Source: Rhopalosiphum padi
Taxonomy: Eukaryota; Arthropoda; Insecta; Hemiptera; Aphididae
Direction of reading: 5' to 3'
NCBI RefSeq assembly: GCF_020882245.1
Contig: NC_083598.1
Coordinates: 58,441,858 to 58,505,857, forward strand
Length of the DNA: 64,000 nt
This document shows, piece after piece, positions 26,401 to 38,600 of this stretch (positions within the stretch are counted from its first letter, which is position 1; each line of letters begins with the position of its first letter). The translations under genes and the position numbers were made by a program. Below the pieces are notes generated by a model. The model searched no databases, was not told where the DNA came from, and saw nothing but the letters and a program-made list of their open reading frames with translations.

Positions 26401-29400
26401 AATCTAAATCCTTTAAAAACAAATATATTTAAAGAAAAAAGTATTGTACACATGTATGCCTAGCTTAATTTTTATTTATAAGATACGTGTTATATGTATA
26501 GAGAAAACTAGTGACTAAAATCTTAATGTTAATGATTTTTGAATTTTGAATTAAAATTCTGGCATATTAGGTAAGTAACTAGTAAGTAGTAAGTTTATTA
26601 GATCTTAAAAATAGGTTTTAAATGATAAAGAATACGTACCAATAAACGGAACGTAACCTACCTTATGTTTAAAATACATTTTATTATAATATATATATAT
26701 ATTATACATTCATTATTTATATCATATTACAAGTTTTGAATTCTTTTATAATATTGTTCTTCGTGGTTTATATTTGAATATAGGAACATAATATAACTAC
26801 TTTTATAATATTGTATTTAAACGTGATTCACATAGAGACTCAAATTAAAGTAATATTAAATAGGTACGTATGCGATGGCATACCTACATAAATTAAACCA
26901 TATTTAATATTACCTAAACTGTGTTTTATAATAGTATTATAGCTTTAAGTTTTAACTCGCAGTAAATCATTCATGATGAATTAGTGTTAGTCACGGCGTT
27001 CTTAATGTTTTAAAACTGCAGTGCTCTTTGTTTACCTTATCCGTCATTTTAAACACCAAGGTCTAGTTAACTAGGGATAACTATCTCGGTTTAATGGAAT
27101 ATGACTAGAGTCTAGAAGTATAGCAAATACTGCAAGACAAGTGTACTATTATGTGCACTATGCAGTGTGCATCTATCAAGGTCATTTGGTGCGCGACGGT
27201 GCATATGTTTCATAATCACGATGCAAGGTTTTTTTGTATACACGTGTCAATATTAACAAAATACTTTCAAAACAAATTGATTTTTTTTTCAATGAATACA
27301 TCAAATAATACAAATGCATTATGACTAATATGATATTATCTTTTAATCTATTATATAACATTGAAAGAACAGTTGTTGAATTGTCTAGTATACCTTAATA
27401 TATACATAGGTAAATATGAAACTAAGTAATAATATTCAGAGCCGAGTATTAGGCTGGCAAATTGCCAATTTAAGTTTAAACAAATTTTGGAACTTTAAGA
27501 AAAAAGTCGTTCAACTGTATTGTAAGGGTTTTGTCTGTTTTTTGAGTGTACGTATATCTATAATAAGCGAAGTTTGTTAAATTTATTTAAGTGACTAAAG
27601 TTATAATTAATTTTTTCATAAGCTTTTTTATTAAAATTAATAATATTATTTAATATATTAATTATTAAAAAAAAAAAAATTAATTGGTGGAATGAATATT
27701 TATCCATTTATATACTGGGCGATTCACTTGTACGTTTATTTTCCCACTCCCATTTTTTTCTAATACATTCAATAATTCGAATTCCAATTTTTGATATTTT
27801 TATGTATAGTTAAAAAATAAGGGTCAGATTTACAAATTTGGTCCACCTTTTGTATTATAAATTATTAAGGTAATTTTTCTTTTTAATATTGATGTATAAC
27901 ATATTAATTCAAACTAGTATTTTATGACTTCGGAATTATTTAACTTTGTGAGATAATAACTTTAAAAGATATAGTGGTTATGATGATTAGAATAATTCGT
28001 ATAATTGTATAGTATAAATATCATATAGGTTGAACACGCAGATGATTTCAGGAAGTTATTTTTAAAATTTAAAAATAGTTTTTCAAAAAATTTGATATAA
28101 ATAACCAAATCCTTAATATACTGTACTTATTCCTGTTTTAATCTTTTAATTAAAATTGATTTTAAACTTTTGAATTATTCAAATTATAATAATTCTTTGG
28201 AAACATTTGTCATTTTTATTGATACTAATCATTATTCATTAATTAATAATGGAATGGATAATTATAAGTAAAATATATTAGCTAAATTTTTTACGATTTT
28301 ATAAAGCTAAGCCGCGAAGTTGAATTATTGAGTTATCTTCGCAGATTATAGAATGGTGATCATAGTAGTTAGAATAAAAACTGGCTTCAGCTCATCTGTT
28401 ACCAAGGTCGTAACTGGGAAGAGGTTCCAGAGGTCCGGACCTCCCCCCTGGAATTTTTAAAAGTACAAACATTTTAGTGGTGAATATGGTTTATTGGCTA
28501 TATAATATCAGTATTTATATTTAAAAAAAATGTTGGATATTGTGATTAATGTCTTTTTTTATAAAGTAAAATTATGTTGTTCATAGCAAATTCCTTATTA
28601 CGTCACTGCTAGTTGTAATAAACTTCCGTACTTGAATAACATATACATTTATTTGTTTGGCATAAATCTAAATACTTATTTTTTAATCGTTATAAATATT
28701 TCACACATTTATTATTATTTGTTTCAGATCTCTTGCTGTTGGTACAAAGACTGGATATCGTTTGTATTCATTGTCTTCCGTTGATAATTTAGACCAAATA
28801 TATGAAAATGGTAAAGACAATTAAAATATTAAATTATATGAAAATGACTTCTGTAAAAATTATATTTTAACTTGTGGCAGAATCTGAAGACATCTGTATT
28901 GTGGAGAGGCTATTCAGCAGTAGCTTGGTTGCAGTGGTCAGCTTGTCGTCGCCACGTAAGTTAAGAGTGTGCCATTTTAAAAAAGGAAATGAAATATGTA
29001 ACTACAGCTACTCAAACACTATTTTAGGCGTGAAACTAAACAGGGCCGTAAGTACAATTTACAATGTATTAGGGCAATTATTAATGGCATTAATTCTAAT
29101 CTATTTTTTTATTTTTGGCAGAGATTAGTTGTATGCCTAGAAGAATCTTTGTATATACACAATATACATGACATGAAGGTCTTGCACACAATCAGAGACA
29201 CTCCACCAAACCCAGCAGGACTTTGTTGTCTATCTACAAACAGTGATTTGTGCTATTTGGCATATCCTGGTTCAAGTACAACTGGTGAAGTGCAAATTTT
29301 TGATGCCATCAATTTGGTAATCATTTTATATAAACCTTTTGATTTATTAAGTTGAAATTTATTTTGAATTATATTATATTTTAGCAATCTGTGTCCATGA

Positions 29401-31142
29401 TCTCAGCTCATGAAAGTCCTTTGGCAGCAATGGCCATTAGTCATCAAGGCAATAGAATAGCGACAGCCAGTGAACGAGGCACAGTTATTAGAGTGTTTAA
29501 CATTTCTGATGGTGCCAAACTGTACGAGTTCCGCCGTGGTGTTAAACGCTGTGTCAGTATTTGTAGCTTGGCGTTTAGTATTGATGGCTTGTACTTGTGC
29601 TCATCAAGTAATACTGAAACAGTGCATGTGTTCAAATTGGATGACACTAAAGAAATGTAATTTACTATTAACAAAAATGTGTGTTTATTTTGGATAATAA
29701 TAAAATTGTTTTATTTTATTTAGCCCACAAATGCCCGACGAACAACAAAGCTGGATGTCATTTTTGTCAAAAGCCGTTACTGCATCAGCTAATTATTTAC
29801 CGACTCAAGTAACAGATGTGTTCAACCAGGGAAGAGCAGTTGCTTCAATCCATCTACCGTTTCAAGGACTAAAAAACATTTGTACTATAGTGATGTAAAC
29901 AATTAATTTACTAAAAATAAATTATTTTGAAATAACTATGATTTATTATTTTTAGGGTTGATAAAGTTTTAAGGTTATTGGTTGCTTCATCCCATGGATA
30001 TTTGTATGTTTATAATTTAGATATGGAAGAGGGTGGTGAATGTACTCTCTGGCGTACTCATAGGTTTGTCAAATGCTTTGTGTTTGTTTGATTGTTGTAT
30101 ATTTTTATTATTAATGTACACATTTTGAACTGTATTAGACTGGATGGCCAACTAGATGTAGTGGACAGCCCCAAACCAATCAAATTGAAGGAGGCCAATA
30201 CAACCAAGTTAGATAAAAACACGAAAACAGAATCCTCAATTAATAAAAATTTAGGTTTGTAAAATTGAACTCTATAATTTTAATTCTTTCATCATTTAAA
30301 ACTATTAGTTTAATATTTGATCATCATTACTTACATCAGTTATTATACCTAACAAATCAAAATTTATTGAATGGAATTTGAGGAATATAATAGTGAAGCT
30401 TCTAAAAATAATGTGCCACACTGTCCTATAGCTGCTTTTATTTTGGTGAAATTTCAAAATTGTATATAATAACTATTAAACGTTTATGAATTAGAATATT
30501 TTATTAAACATTGTTTTAATGATTAACTTATTCCATTTATAACAAGTATTTAACATTTGTTATGAGTCGTTGACTGGTAGTTTCTAAAATTGTTTATAAC
30601 AGATACTGGGCCTGCAGTAGTGTTAGACACTAACCATATGACTGAGGACTGCTTGGATTGCACACTGTCGGTAGCGAGTGAGTATACCGCTTTAGCCCTT
30701 CTTAATTTTAATATGGTTTGACTGACACCGTTGTTGGTTTTGTTTTCTGCTGCTCGATTCCTTCTCTCTAAATTGCTGTCCTTCAAATGAACCTGGTGTA
30801 TCTGTGTGTGTATTTGTATATACAATAAAATCTAAAAGATCCAGTTGGAAGTTATGCTGGTGTCCTCAGGGGACATCCTTCATCCAGTCAGTCAGGTATT
30901 TGTCATAACAACTCATAACATTTGTGAATTTTTCATTAGATAACAAAATGCGTACAATGACAAAATATTACATTATATATTATATTACAGTGTTGAGCTA
31001 TTTAATTGCATATAATATAACTATTAGATTAATTATAATTTTTTTTATTACAGATGCAGAGAATCATGTTGACAGCTTGACTGATGTATCTGAAGATCGA
31101 TTTAACTTGAATGACGATTCAGAGTTTCCTCCAGTTATATGA
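11398..31142 (+). CDS. WIPI2: WIPI2 / Atg18-type PROPPIN autophagy protein, 11 coding exons
   Basis: Seven-bladed beta-propeller that binds PI3P/PI(3,5)P2 on phagophores and endosomes; in animals WIPI2 recruits ATG16L1. Exons: 11398-11462, 28728-28810, 28881-29047, 29122-29316, 29385-29656, 29724-29894, 29956-30063, 30139-30254, 30603-30677, 30839-30895, 31054-31142. Phases agree and give 465 residues (human WIPI2 about 454). Exon 1 ends in FINFNQDS-T and exon 2 opens with SLAVGTKTGYR, together the FNQD.TSLAVG signature of the family. The lipid-binding FRRG motif (LYEFRRGVKRC) is at about 219-222. IVERLFSSSLVAVVS, NYSYSNTI and SSSNTETVHVFKLD are family hallmarks, and the C-terminus SEFPPVI matches WIPI2. 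Intron 1 is 17 kb and contains the whole TTC14 coding region on the same strand. It runs tail-to-tail with NPL4. Confidence 0.93.
11463..14497. other. intronic AT-rich stretch upstream of TTC14
   Basis: Part of WIPI2 intron 1. I see no CpG-rich promoter block, no transposon with paired ends and no coding exon. It ends at the splice acceptor (TTTTCAG) at 14497 in front of the TTC14 ATG. Confidence 0.5.
14505..17714 (+). CDS. TTC14: tetratricopeptide repeat protein 14 (TTC14), intronless coding region
   Basis: Protein of 1069 residues with the TTC14 domain order. An S1-like RNA-binding region lies at about 124-196. TPR repeats at about 285-410 include WAIQSVSDGIKYFKAGQHSEA and AYVARGALYANLSRFQKAIE. 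Then come a Ser/Asp-rich acidic stretch (about 437-500), a Lys-rich KKSKDKKKSHKHKKK segment (about 590-625), an Arg/Ser domain (about 824-905) and an Asn/Arg/Gly-rich tail. It is probably a nuclear RNA-associated factor, inferred from the S1 and RS regions; the family's role is poorly known. It is longer than human TTC14 (about 770), mainly through low-complexity sequence. The ATG follows a splice acceptor by seven bases, so a non-coding 5' exon is expected upstream. The coding region has no introns, unlike all multi-exon neighbours. AATAAA lies at 18108. Confidence 0.93.
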   Translation: MEVELDQDLLYTALQFHGPKLQEALRSELGDVGEFTGLSNLSFPAYANGHSISNDLDNEKQLKLHKFIANNSKAFFSVDLLANNKQKQCEDFEINSFTVMPPYEVFGYINKEIKLKHFLNELSEGEIIITSISSKNISGLILKVLCTYTEPIRCVSDINVRGFCQASIPGLSIGDNLCCEVLEVVPEACKLVCGIKGVKCHKKYKDLLGLFNMDNCPQTFKLFHAGKNDDSYDSMLQNSTGFKNPSNICNLELITGLSDDRYSIIPSLSGSFPEKEIALELRKVQSAQWAIQSVSDGIKYFKAGQHSEAFLCLNKALTIDSLNVEAYVARGALYANLSRFQKAIEDLKSALKINPKHVNGRKYLGETLMGYARTLESQNKLEEALQYYEECLHVIPDHDEAKASIEYLKSTLLVGRAMPINAHDNLSKKKIDTDLEKSASSSSSSNHSNSSSSDSSSSGSSSDEESNSSSDSDSDHSSSSDSSSDGSSGNDSQKLEKERSLSPFSKRLAMMDGSNTNGGGLPCNPSFVAAENSQSQQLSTEKESDIEERIQKLILLSQSNKIKKNKQIGINIQKLLQDAYALKNEEKKTDRKIKKSKDKKKSHKHKKKDSKGKQKSAKDHQEHHHKKNKSKKHKFTEQSFDNEQQVIQKSSLPDPESVKSNLSNLKENIFFKKYVKQDKPSNDQNVIDKDNEQSDMFKANEIVEMPNTYKYDEDPSLIPTPKFKMQLPTTTTTFVKVKKKETTDSLPYNWDNNRLLSTNHELMRTQSSNNNDTNNAEHTFPTLYDTNNKGYFNLPPSTHPVSENNINNLEFQQKQSYLSPNNKQRSRSRSVSKRRINYSRSRSSGGRSSQSPFKKKPKETSKSKTRSRSGSYPRHRRYSSSRSNRSRSSSRSYSRSRSRSRSMHHRNRMPYYNNRNRGTYYKPRFQNQNHHNRGFQNRGFQHRGGYAHRQNYNNYNNNWNNRGQRGGGRQRFFHYRPRQYDRNRHYERRSYSGSPNRRSRSRSKSRSGSKNSSKEYRKRYSGSGEDQQHIANNKPKTPPEPTTETNKWQLDSNDNGNRNSQDHDEGSIE
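17715..20159. other. TTC14 3' UTR and AT-rich intron sequence
   Basis: TTC14 3' UTR (candidate poly(A) signal at 18108-18113) and then WIPI2 intron sequence. No further gene was seen. Confidence 0.45.
21183..21236. repeat. (TG)n/(CG)n microsatellite
   Basis: An alternating pyrimidine-purine tract: TG repeats, then CGCGCGCG, then TG and CGCG again. Such tracts favour Z-DNA. It lies inside the CpG-rich block. Confidence 0.85.
21709..21776 (+). CDS. candidate alternative first exon of WIPI2
   Basis: An ATG at 21709 opens MSTGALELKYFSFGTAGKK and reaches a plausible donor (AGCAA|GTACGA) at 21776/21777. It leaves two bases of a codon, exactly the phase needed by WIPI2 exon 2, so the joined frame reads on into SLAVGTKTGYR. 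LKYFSF loosely resembles the first-strand SCFSFN of WIPI1-type proteins, but the NQD residues are absent. The donor is only fair. The exon may be a phase coincidence inside a 5' UTR. Confidence 0.3.
21781..28403. other. WIPI2 intron 1, distal part
   Basis: AT-rich intron. A segment at about 23510-23700 has two motifs seen in widespread insect repeats (CTAGCTATCCCCGTGCACTTC and GCTGTCCCACCCAGCGTTG), probably an old interspersed element without definable ends. The rest shows no gene. Confidence 0.4.
28400..28612. mobile_element. possible small MITE before WIPI2 exon 2
   Basis: The left block AAGGTCGTAACTGGG with a following GGTCCGGACCTCCCCCC run, and the right block ATTACGTCACTGCTAG, look like weak inverted ends (GTCGTAA versus GTGACGTAA). 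No target duplication could be fixed. Confidence 0.35.
28728..31142 (+). CDS. WIPI2: WIPI2 coding exons 2-11
   Basis: A compact block of ten exons with short introns carries almost the whole propeller, including FRRG (in 29385-29656) and YLPTQVTDVFNQGRAVAS (in 29724-29894). The C-terminal tail from 30139 on is Lys/Ser-rich and variable, ending SEFPPVI. Confidence 0.93.
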
Positions 31143-32039
31143 AACTTGCATACTTATTATTTGTGCTGTTAAATTTTTGTTAAATTGTTTGTCTTAATAT
31201 TATATATATTTTTCCCGATCTGCCTTTTCTTCAAAAATTGTGACATATTTTATAAATACATTTAAACAATATATTTTTAAATGTTAAGTATTAAGACTCA
31301 ATATATTATAATATGCTTAAAACGTTAACAAATTGTACAATATTATTTTCAATAATTATATATTAATGCAGTGTACGACTGTAGATCAATGTTTTATTTT
31401 TTATTAAGTAGGAAAACTTCTAGGTTAGGTAAGCACATGATTTTCATACTCAAAGGTATAAAATAATTTTTTTTTGTGAGATGGTTGTTGAAAAAATCTA
31501 AATATAATTTACAAGATTAACTTTATTTTATCCATATTTTGTTATGGCTTGCAAAATTACCATTTCAAACAGATATTTTGAGTTTAATTCTATTTCAATA
31601 ATGGTGGTGTTGGATAAAAAAAAAAAATCAGGAAATCATAAAATATAGTATTCAATATTTTATGAAATATGTCATGTTAAGTAATGAAGTCATATTTTTT
31701 TTACTTTGGTATAAACTTTATTGTTTTCAATTTTTATATAAAGAAAAATCAATTAAAATAAAATACCAGTACAATAAAGATAAAAATTACTATAAATTTC
31801 TATTGAAATTAAAAAACTTAATTAAAATTGGAAATTTTTTTTACTTTGGGGTAATCCGCCTTTTTTATTTTTATAACCTTACATTTTAATGCTCTATACA
31901 ACAAAACAAAAAATTATTACATAATATTACCTGTGTTATTAATTAGTTCTTTTTTCAATATAATAAACAATGCATAAAAAAATATGTATATATATAATTA
32001 TATTTACTGTGAATGAGATACATGTTTGCTATACAACAT
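31143..32039. other. convergent 3' ends of WIPI2 and NPL4
   Basis: An 897-bp gap between the WIPI2 stop (+) and the NPL4 stop (-). AT-rich, with no gene. Transcripts from both strands should end here and may overlap. Confidence 0.6.
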
Positions 32040-32651
32040 TTAGTTGATATCCCTTGGCAATCTGCATATATCACATGATTGCCGATCAGAATTATTCATA
32101 AAGGTGCAATGTATGCATGTCCACGATTCTGTCTGAACAGATGCAAAACCATTACCTACATGCCCCGATACAGCAGAATCAGAAGTATTGCTGATTAATT
32201 GCTCGAGTGTGGCCCATACATCTGATCTAGACCATTCAACCACTGCTTGTTTATCATTAGATTGTATTGCTTCTAACAGTGGAGCCATGGAATCCTAAAA
32301 AATAAATTATTTAATTAGATAGGTACAGGAAAAATAAGAAATATTAAAAAAAAATATTACTTTCATGGGTAGCATGTCCATTGTAGCAATATACAATAGT
32401 AAATGAAAATCAGAAATAGATTCGTAAAATTGTGACGGAGTGAATTGTCTTAGGTATTTGCACAATGAATCAAAATCTTGAATATGACCATCAATTAATC
32501 TGTTCTCTGTTGGGAATTTTGTGATGTCTTTAATTGATGTGAACGTATTCAGTGGAGTTAGGGGTGTTGAAGCTGGTACATCTAATAACAAATACTCCAC
32601 AGGTAATGGACGGGCTAATTTAGACACCTCATTGCCATAACTGTCTTTCTC
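32040..32651 (-). CDS. NPLOC4: NPL4 exons 10-11 (3' end, NZF finger)
   Basis: Exon 10 (32651-32361) continues YYK|EKDSYGNEVSKLARPLPV from exon 9, and exon 11 (32294-32040) carries the NZF finger. They are placed separately because 16.6 kb of intron divides them from exons 1-9. Confidence 0.93.
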
Positions 32652-35600
32652 CTAAAAAAAGAACAAACAAATTTAAAATGTTTATTGAATCATAATTCTT
32701 GACTTCTTGAGTTCATAAAAAAATTAACTTAATTATTATGGGTATAAATTATAAATAGTTAACATAACCAAGACACAAAAATAGATTTTTTAATTGATGG
32801 TGTTTATTTATTAGAGTGTTAGGCCACGTACTTACTACTTGTTAACATATATAAATATGTCTTTATGAAATTTTAACAATTTTAAAACTTATTATTTATA
32901 ATAGACAGTTATAGTTGATGGTATTAAACAATTAAACAATAACTATATTATATAGGTACCTATAGGCTATAATAATAATTTTTTTTAAAAGGTAGGCATA
33001 TGAGTACTATTTTGCAGTAAACTAGGTGTCGAGGACCGAGGGGGTTAATATTAATGAAGGTATTAAATTTGAATTCTTAATGATATAGGTACCTGCGAAA
33101 AACAATTCTTAGCGGAGACGATCTGTCAGCCTAAGATATTTTGTATTATATTATTATAATATAATATTGATAAAAAAAACATTTGTAATAAATAGTGTTA
33201 TATAATAAAAAAAAAATATATTATTTATGTTATATTGTTAATTAATAATTATTACGAGATACGATATTATACATTATTATTATCAATTATACATTTATAC
33301 AACTTATAAGTCAATAAACTTTTAAACTGCGTAAATGAGTTTGGGATTTGTAGTAAAATAGTTTAAAATTTAACGAAATTTTAGATAATTCTAAAATCAA
33401 TACAATCGTTAAACGGTTCAGAATCTAAAATGTATAGACGGTCCGATATTATCCGATGTTACAGAAAAATAAATGTTAAATATGTTTTTTCTTTATAATT
33501 ATATTGAATGTTGAGTTATAGGTAAAAGACAAAATGCCGATAATTATAGAAATTCAAAAGAATTTTATAACAAATACACGAAGAAAAAGAATAGATTATG
33601 CAAAAGGTGATTATGTTTCATATAAAATAATGTATTAATATGCAAGTAAATAATTCTAAAAAATAAAAACCTATTACTGAGCGTGTAGGAATAAGGTGTA
33701 TAGATTAAATTAAAAACATGTGTTTATTATTAATAATAGTTAGAATATATGTTAAAAAATGCGGTAAAGTATGCGTAATCACTAAAGTATGCAATCAAAT
33801 ATGTGTTAATTATATTTTCTTGATTTATAAACGTCTCGTATGAAAAAAATTCCTGGTATTAAATTAACCATAGAATATCATTTTTGACATACTAATAAAT
33901 AATAATGTAGATTTAATAAATTACAAAAGTAACAAACCAAAAATTTAAAATAGTGTATATTGTATTCTATATCCCAATATAGAGAAGAAAAAATGGGAAA
34001 TTTCGAAATCAATTTTCTGGAGTAATCGATAGTAGCAAATAACAGTGGCGTATATGGGGGGTCACCCCCCCCCCCCCCCCGAAATGAAAAATACAATTGT
34101 AGTATTCAAGCAATTTTTGTCCAAATAGTGTGTCTCCTCCCTACTTTCCCCCAAAAATATATAATCGCCCCACTCCGAGATGTAAACCTATATATGCTGC
34201 TGTATGGCAAATAACAATAAATTAAAATAATGTATATCACGTCCACAAAGATTCTCAAGAATAAAAATCGTTAACTTTTATAATTGTGGCCTTGTGGGAC
34301 TTATGCGACATATTATCATAATTAACTAATAAATGATTCTAGGCTTTTTCATCCCCGACCAAAATGAGTTTCATCAAGGGTCAATTATTAAGATACGACG
34401 AAATCTGGTCCCTATTAATATATCTAATAAAGTAATAACTAATAAGCCAAAAATCGTTTCGTTCCCAATGTATTTTGATTATAGCTAAGACTACGTTAGG
34501 TTTTAAGGTTTTTTTTTTTATATAAATCACTAGAAACATTTAAATAGGTAGAAAATACAATTTTCAGTTCAGAAATATACTTGAAATTAGTTTTCATTTT
34601 TTCATTGACAATAATACAAATAAATGGGTAAAAAAATGTGTATTAATAATAAGTGTCTTAAAAAAATAAAAAAAAGTTATAAACGTATTTTTAATATCAT
34701 CATTATATTTAAATTCTGTAAAATAACAATTTAATTTAATTTATTTAAAACTAATTGTTTTCTGCACATTTATTGTTTATTATTTTTAATAGTAAGGCAG
34801 CATTTGCAGACGCAAAGCCCGGATTAAAGGGGGGACAGGGGAACACGTGTCCCGGGGCCCATCTTTATCTTCAAAATATATTTTTTAATGCTTTTAAAAT
34901 AGTTTAAAAAAATTATTTTAGTAGGTAATTATAATGATTGTAAAATAAACATTTCCTTAATTTCATATCACAAAAAAATACTAAATAATACTAAATATTA
35001 AATTTATATTCTAATAGTTGATGCTTGATAGCGTAGTAATAATTGATATTAGGTAAGTATTCTTGATCTATTCTTATGAGGTATAATAATAAAATGATTT
35101 TACAAAAAATCATTGCACGAAGTATTCCCAAATATTTTAATTGCTTTTAGATTATATTTAACTGTTCAAGTGGCTAGTTTTTCGGCCGAAACAGCATTTG
35201 CCAAAGCAACAAGAATAAAAAAATAAACATAGATCAAACCAGAATCAATAAGAATATTTAGCATCATTATTGACTAGTGTACTCAGAAAATGATATTTTG
35301 CAATTGATTTATTTCAATGAAACTATACAACAATTTGCAAAAGAAAAAGTAAGGAAAACATTTTAAGTTATAATTCTTCAGTAACAAATACAGCGTTTAT
35401 ATGTATATATAATATGTGTACCTATAATTAATAAATTATTACATAGTAGTATTACTGAGTGATAAAGACATTCAATTCAGTTTATGAAAAAAAGTATTCA
35501 TTATAAATTATAATTAATAAGATTGTATTAAGTACTATTGCATGTATATATATATATATATATATATATACTCGTATTTACTATCATAGTAGGTAAATAG

Positions 35601-38600
35601 TAAATATGTATAGATATTTATAATCCACCCCTACCGTGTTAATGTTGGCTGGATCAGCGCCTGTAACCTTATATATATATTTTTTTGTATTGTACAAAAT
35701 TATACAATAATATATAATCATTAAAATGTAGTGGTACAATTTTTTTTAAAGTAGTTTTATGGAGGTTCACTAATTTTATAGTGTCTTGAGGCCCAATCGA
35801 TCTCTAATCCGAACTTGGCAGAAGTATTGTAGATTTATAAAAAATTAATAAATATATATACACGTGAGCTTGGGTGGACAAGTGCCCCTCCCCCAACATT
35901 TGATTTTGCCCCCTATAATTTAATGTTAAAAATATGTAAGTAAATAAAGAAATTGTATATCATTATTAATATATAAAATAGTATTAATTACTTTAACGAG
36001 TTTTTAGACTTAAGTTATATTATTTTAAGTTTGACTGTTATATTTAAATTAAATATGCTTTTTTGCACATTTAGAAACAAATATACTTAATAGAGTTAAT
36101 ACTAATGACGGCACACTTTCTAAAATCTCATACATTAAAAAATAAAAAGTTATGTACTGTTACATACAAATAAAAGAAAGCGGAGGAAATTTGAAGTTTT
36201 ACTGTAGTGCATTTGTGATAATAATAAACTAAGTATATTTTTTGAATATTTATTTAGAAATATTACATATTATACCTAAACATTTTTTATTATACTATCC
36301 TGAAAATATGGTATAATAAAAAATTAATGGGTGATTGAGTAGTCATACTTAAATGCTCCAAAAAATAAAATTTCACCAGGTAAAAATATCTGGTACGGCC
36401 ACTGATTATCAATTTATTTATTTATTTTTCATTTGTATTATTGTCATTAAATTGTTCATTAAAAATAAATGTATTAATTGTCAATATAAAAACGTCTTGT
36501 ATACAAAATATGCTGCGGACCAAATGTCCTCTATTAATAATTGACGGGGATGTTTCGTCCGTAAACTCAATTTTTGGTAATTCATAATTGTATAAGTGTA
36601 AATATCAAATTAAATTGACCATGAATAAACCAACAATTAATATCAAATTTACAAAATATGATATCCCTATAAAAGTATTTAAATTTTAAAACGAAACGTA
36701 TCTATATTCTATAGGTACTATTTGGCAATCATTTTTATATCCTATAAAATAATTTCGTTTACTGTATAACTATTTAGTCATTTAAAAATAGGTATTTTAT
36801 ATGTATTTTGGAATCTAAATATAAATTTATTGAGATTATTGTCATTCAAAACTTGAATGTTAAAATGTCAAGAAAAATATTAACATATTTTTATAGTAGC
36901 TGGTCAATTAAAACGTAAATTGTTTTAAGTAAATTGTTATGCGATCGTGCAATGATAGTGATTTTTTTTTTTTAAAGAACTTTCAGCATTTAACTATATA
37001 TTTAGCAATGATATATCATTATAGTGATAGTAACCGATTTTTTTTTTTATAGATATTGATTCTGCAATCTATTTTTATTTACATAAATATATTGGGGTTC
37101 ATTAATATTTTACTTGAGAGTTATGAAACAATTGAAATGACGCTCTTGTATCATGTATATTAAACTGGAGAAATCAATGGGAATATATTAATGGAGTCTG
37201 AGGGTAAACAAATCGTTTTCCCTCAATATTTAAATATTAAATACTTTAATCTCTAGTTTATTGTTGTATGATATATTACATTATTAGTATAATGAAACGT
37301 TCATATTTTTATTGACGGCATTATTGTATACAATAATGCCGTTAATAAAAATATGAATCCTATAGGATATTATTTTTCTGTGTGTATTTCATGTTATTAT
37401 CTACTATAAAAAAAGGGGGAAAGTAGATAACTGCTTTGCTGTACACAAAGTGTCGAGTGGAAATTGTCATTAAGGAGTAACTGTAATATATAATTGTTAA
37501 ATTTGAATTCAATAATACATCATTGATCATTATGCATACAAAAAATGATTCTGAACGTAAACGGCCAGACTAAGTATATTTTATTATAAATGTATATTAC
37601 TATTAAAGTAATTTATTTTACTATAAGTAATACGTCAAATTTAATTAATTTTTGTTAAAAAAAAATGTAATTGAAAATGTCATTAAATGTATGAAATATA
37701 ATATAATTTATTAAAAGTACTAACGAATAATATTTTTAAATTAAAAAAAAAATAACTAAAATCGTTATACATTAATTAAATATTTAGTTTTCACGTATTG
37801 TAAAATCAATATATTGATAAAGAAGATTATAGTTGGTAGTATTTATATTGTGTAAGTAGATATACTTAGTGTTATATACTTAAGGTATAATATATAGTAA
37901 AATAATGGTATAATATAACAAGTAAAATTGATATTTTTTTACTAGTTTTATAATTCTAAAAATCTCAAAAGACTGTTACATAATATCTATATACTTGAAT
38001 AGATTTATTATTTAAGGATTAGAATGCTTCTCTCCGACACTACTATTTATATAATAAAAGAAAAATATTTATTATATTTAAATATTTTTAATTTTTTCCA
38101 CCGCAAAAAAATTTATTTCAAGTTATTTCTACGGCATATAATATTAAATATGTTATCAGCTACTACTAATCAATAATATGTTCATATAATCATGTCTACA
38201 TAAATATTATATAAGATATACAGTCATTCAATCATAAATACAATGATCCGAAAACCAACAACAGAAGGTATATTTTATAAGGAAACAAATAAATAATAAT
38301 ATTAAGTGTTATAATTCCATTATAAATTTCGTGTGATGATGCCTTCTAGATTTTTAGAAATTAAAGATTTACTTATTTTATTGTTTATTAATTTATTATT
38401 ATCGTATTGCTATGCACAGAATTTACACTATCCAAATGGTATATATAGTATTATATGATAATTTGTATCATGTATGTATATATTTTGAAAACTGATTAAT
38501 AATAAGAATGAGCTTGGGAAACCATGATGGCAATAAGTTCTTCTCATAAAAATAGCGGTATTCAGGATAATATCCTATTAAATGTGAGATTTAAGAGTTT

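Noticed and set aside
27437..27470. CAGAGCCGAGTATTAGG, similar to the end of the MITE at 8430
   Set aside because: Only one end is present and the similarity is short.
30550..30825. 91-residue minus-strand ORF within WIPI2 exons 9-10
   Set aside because: It overlaps exon 9 of WIPI2 in antisense and the following intron; no motif.
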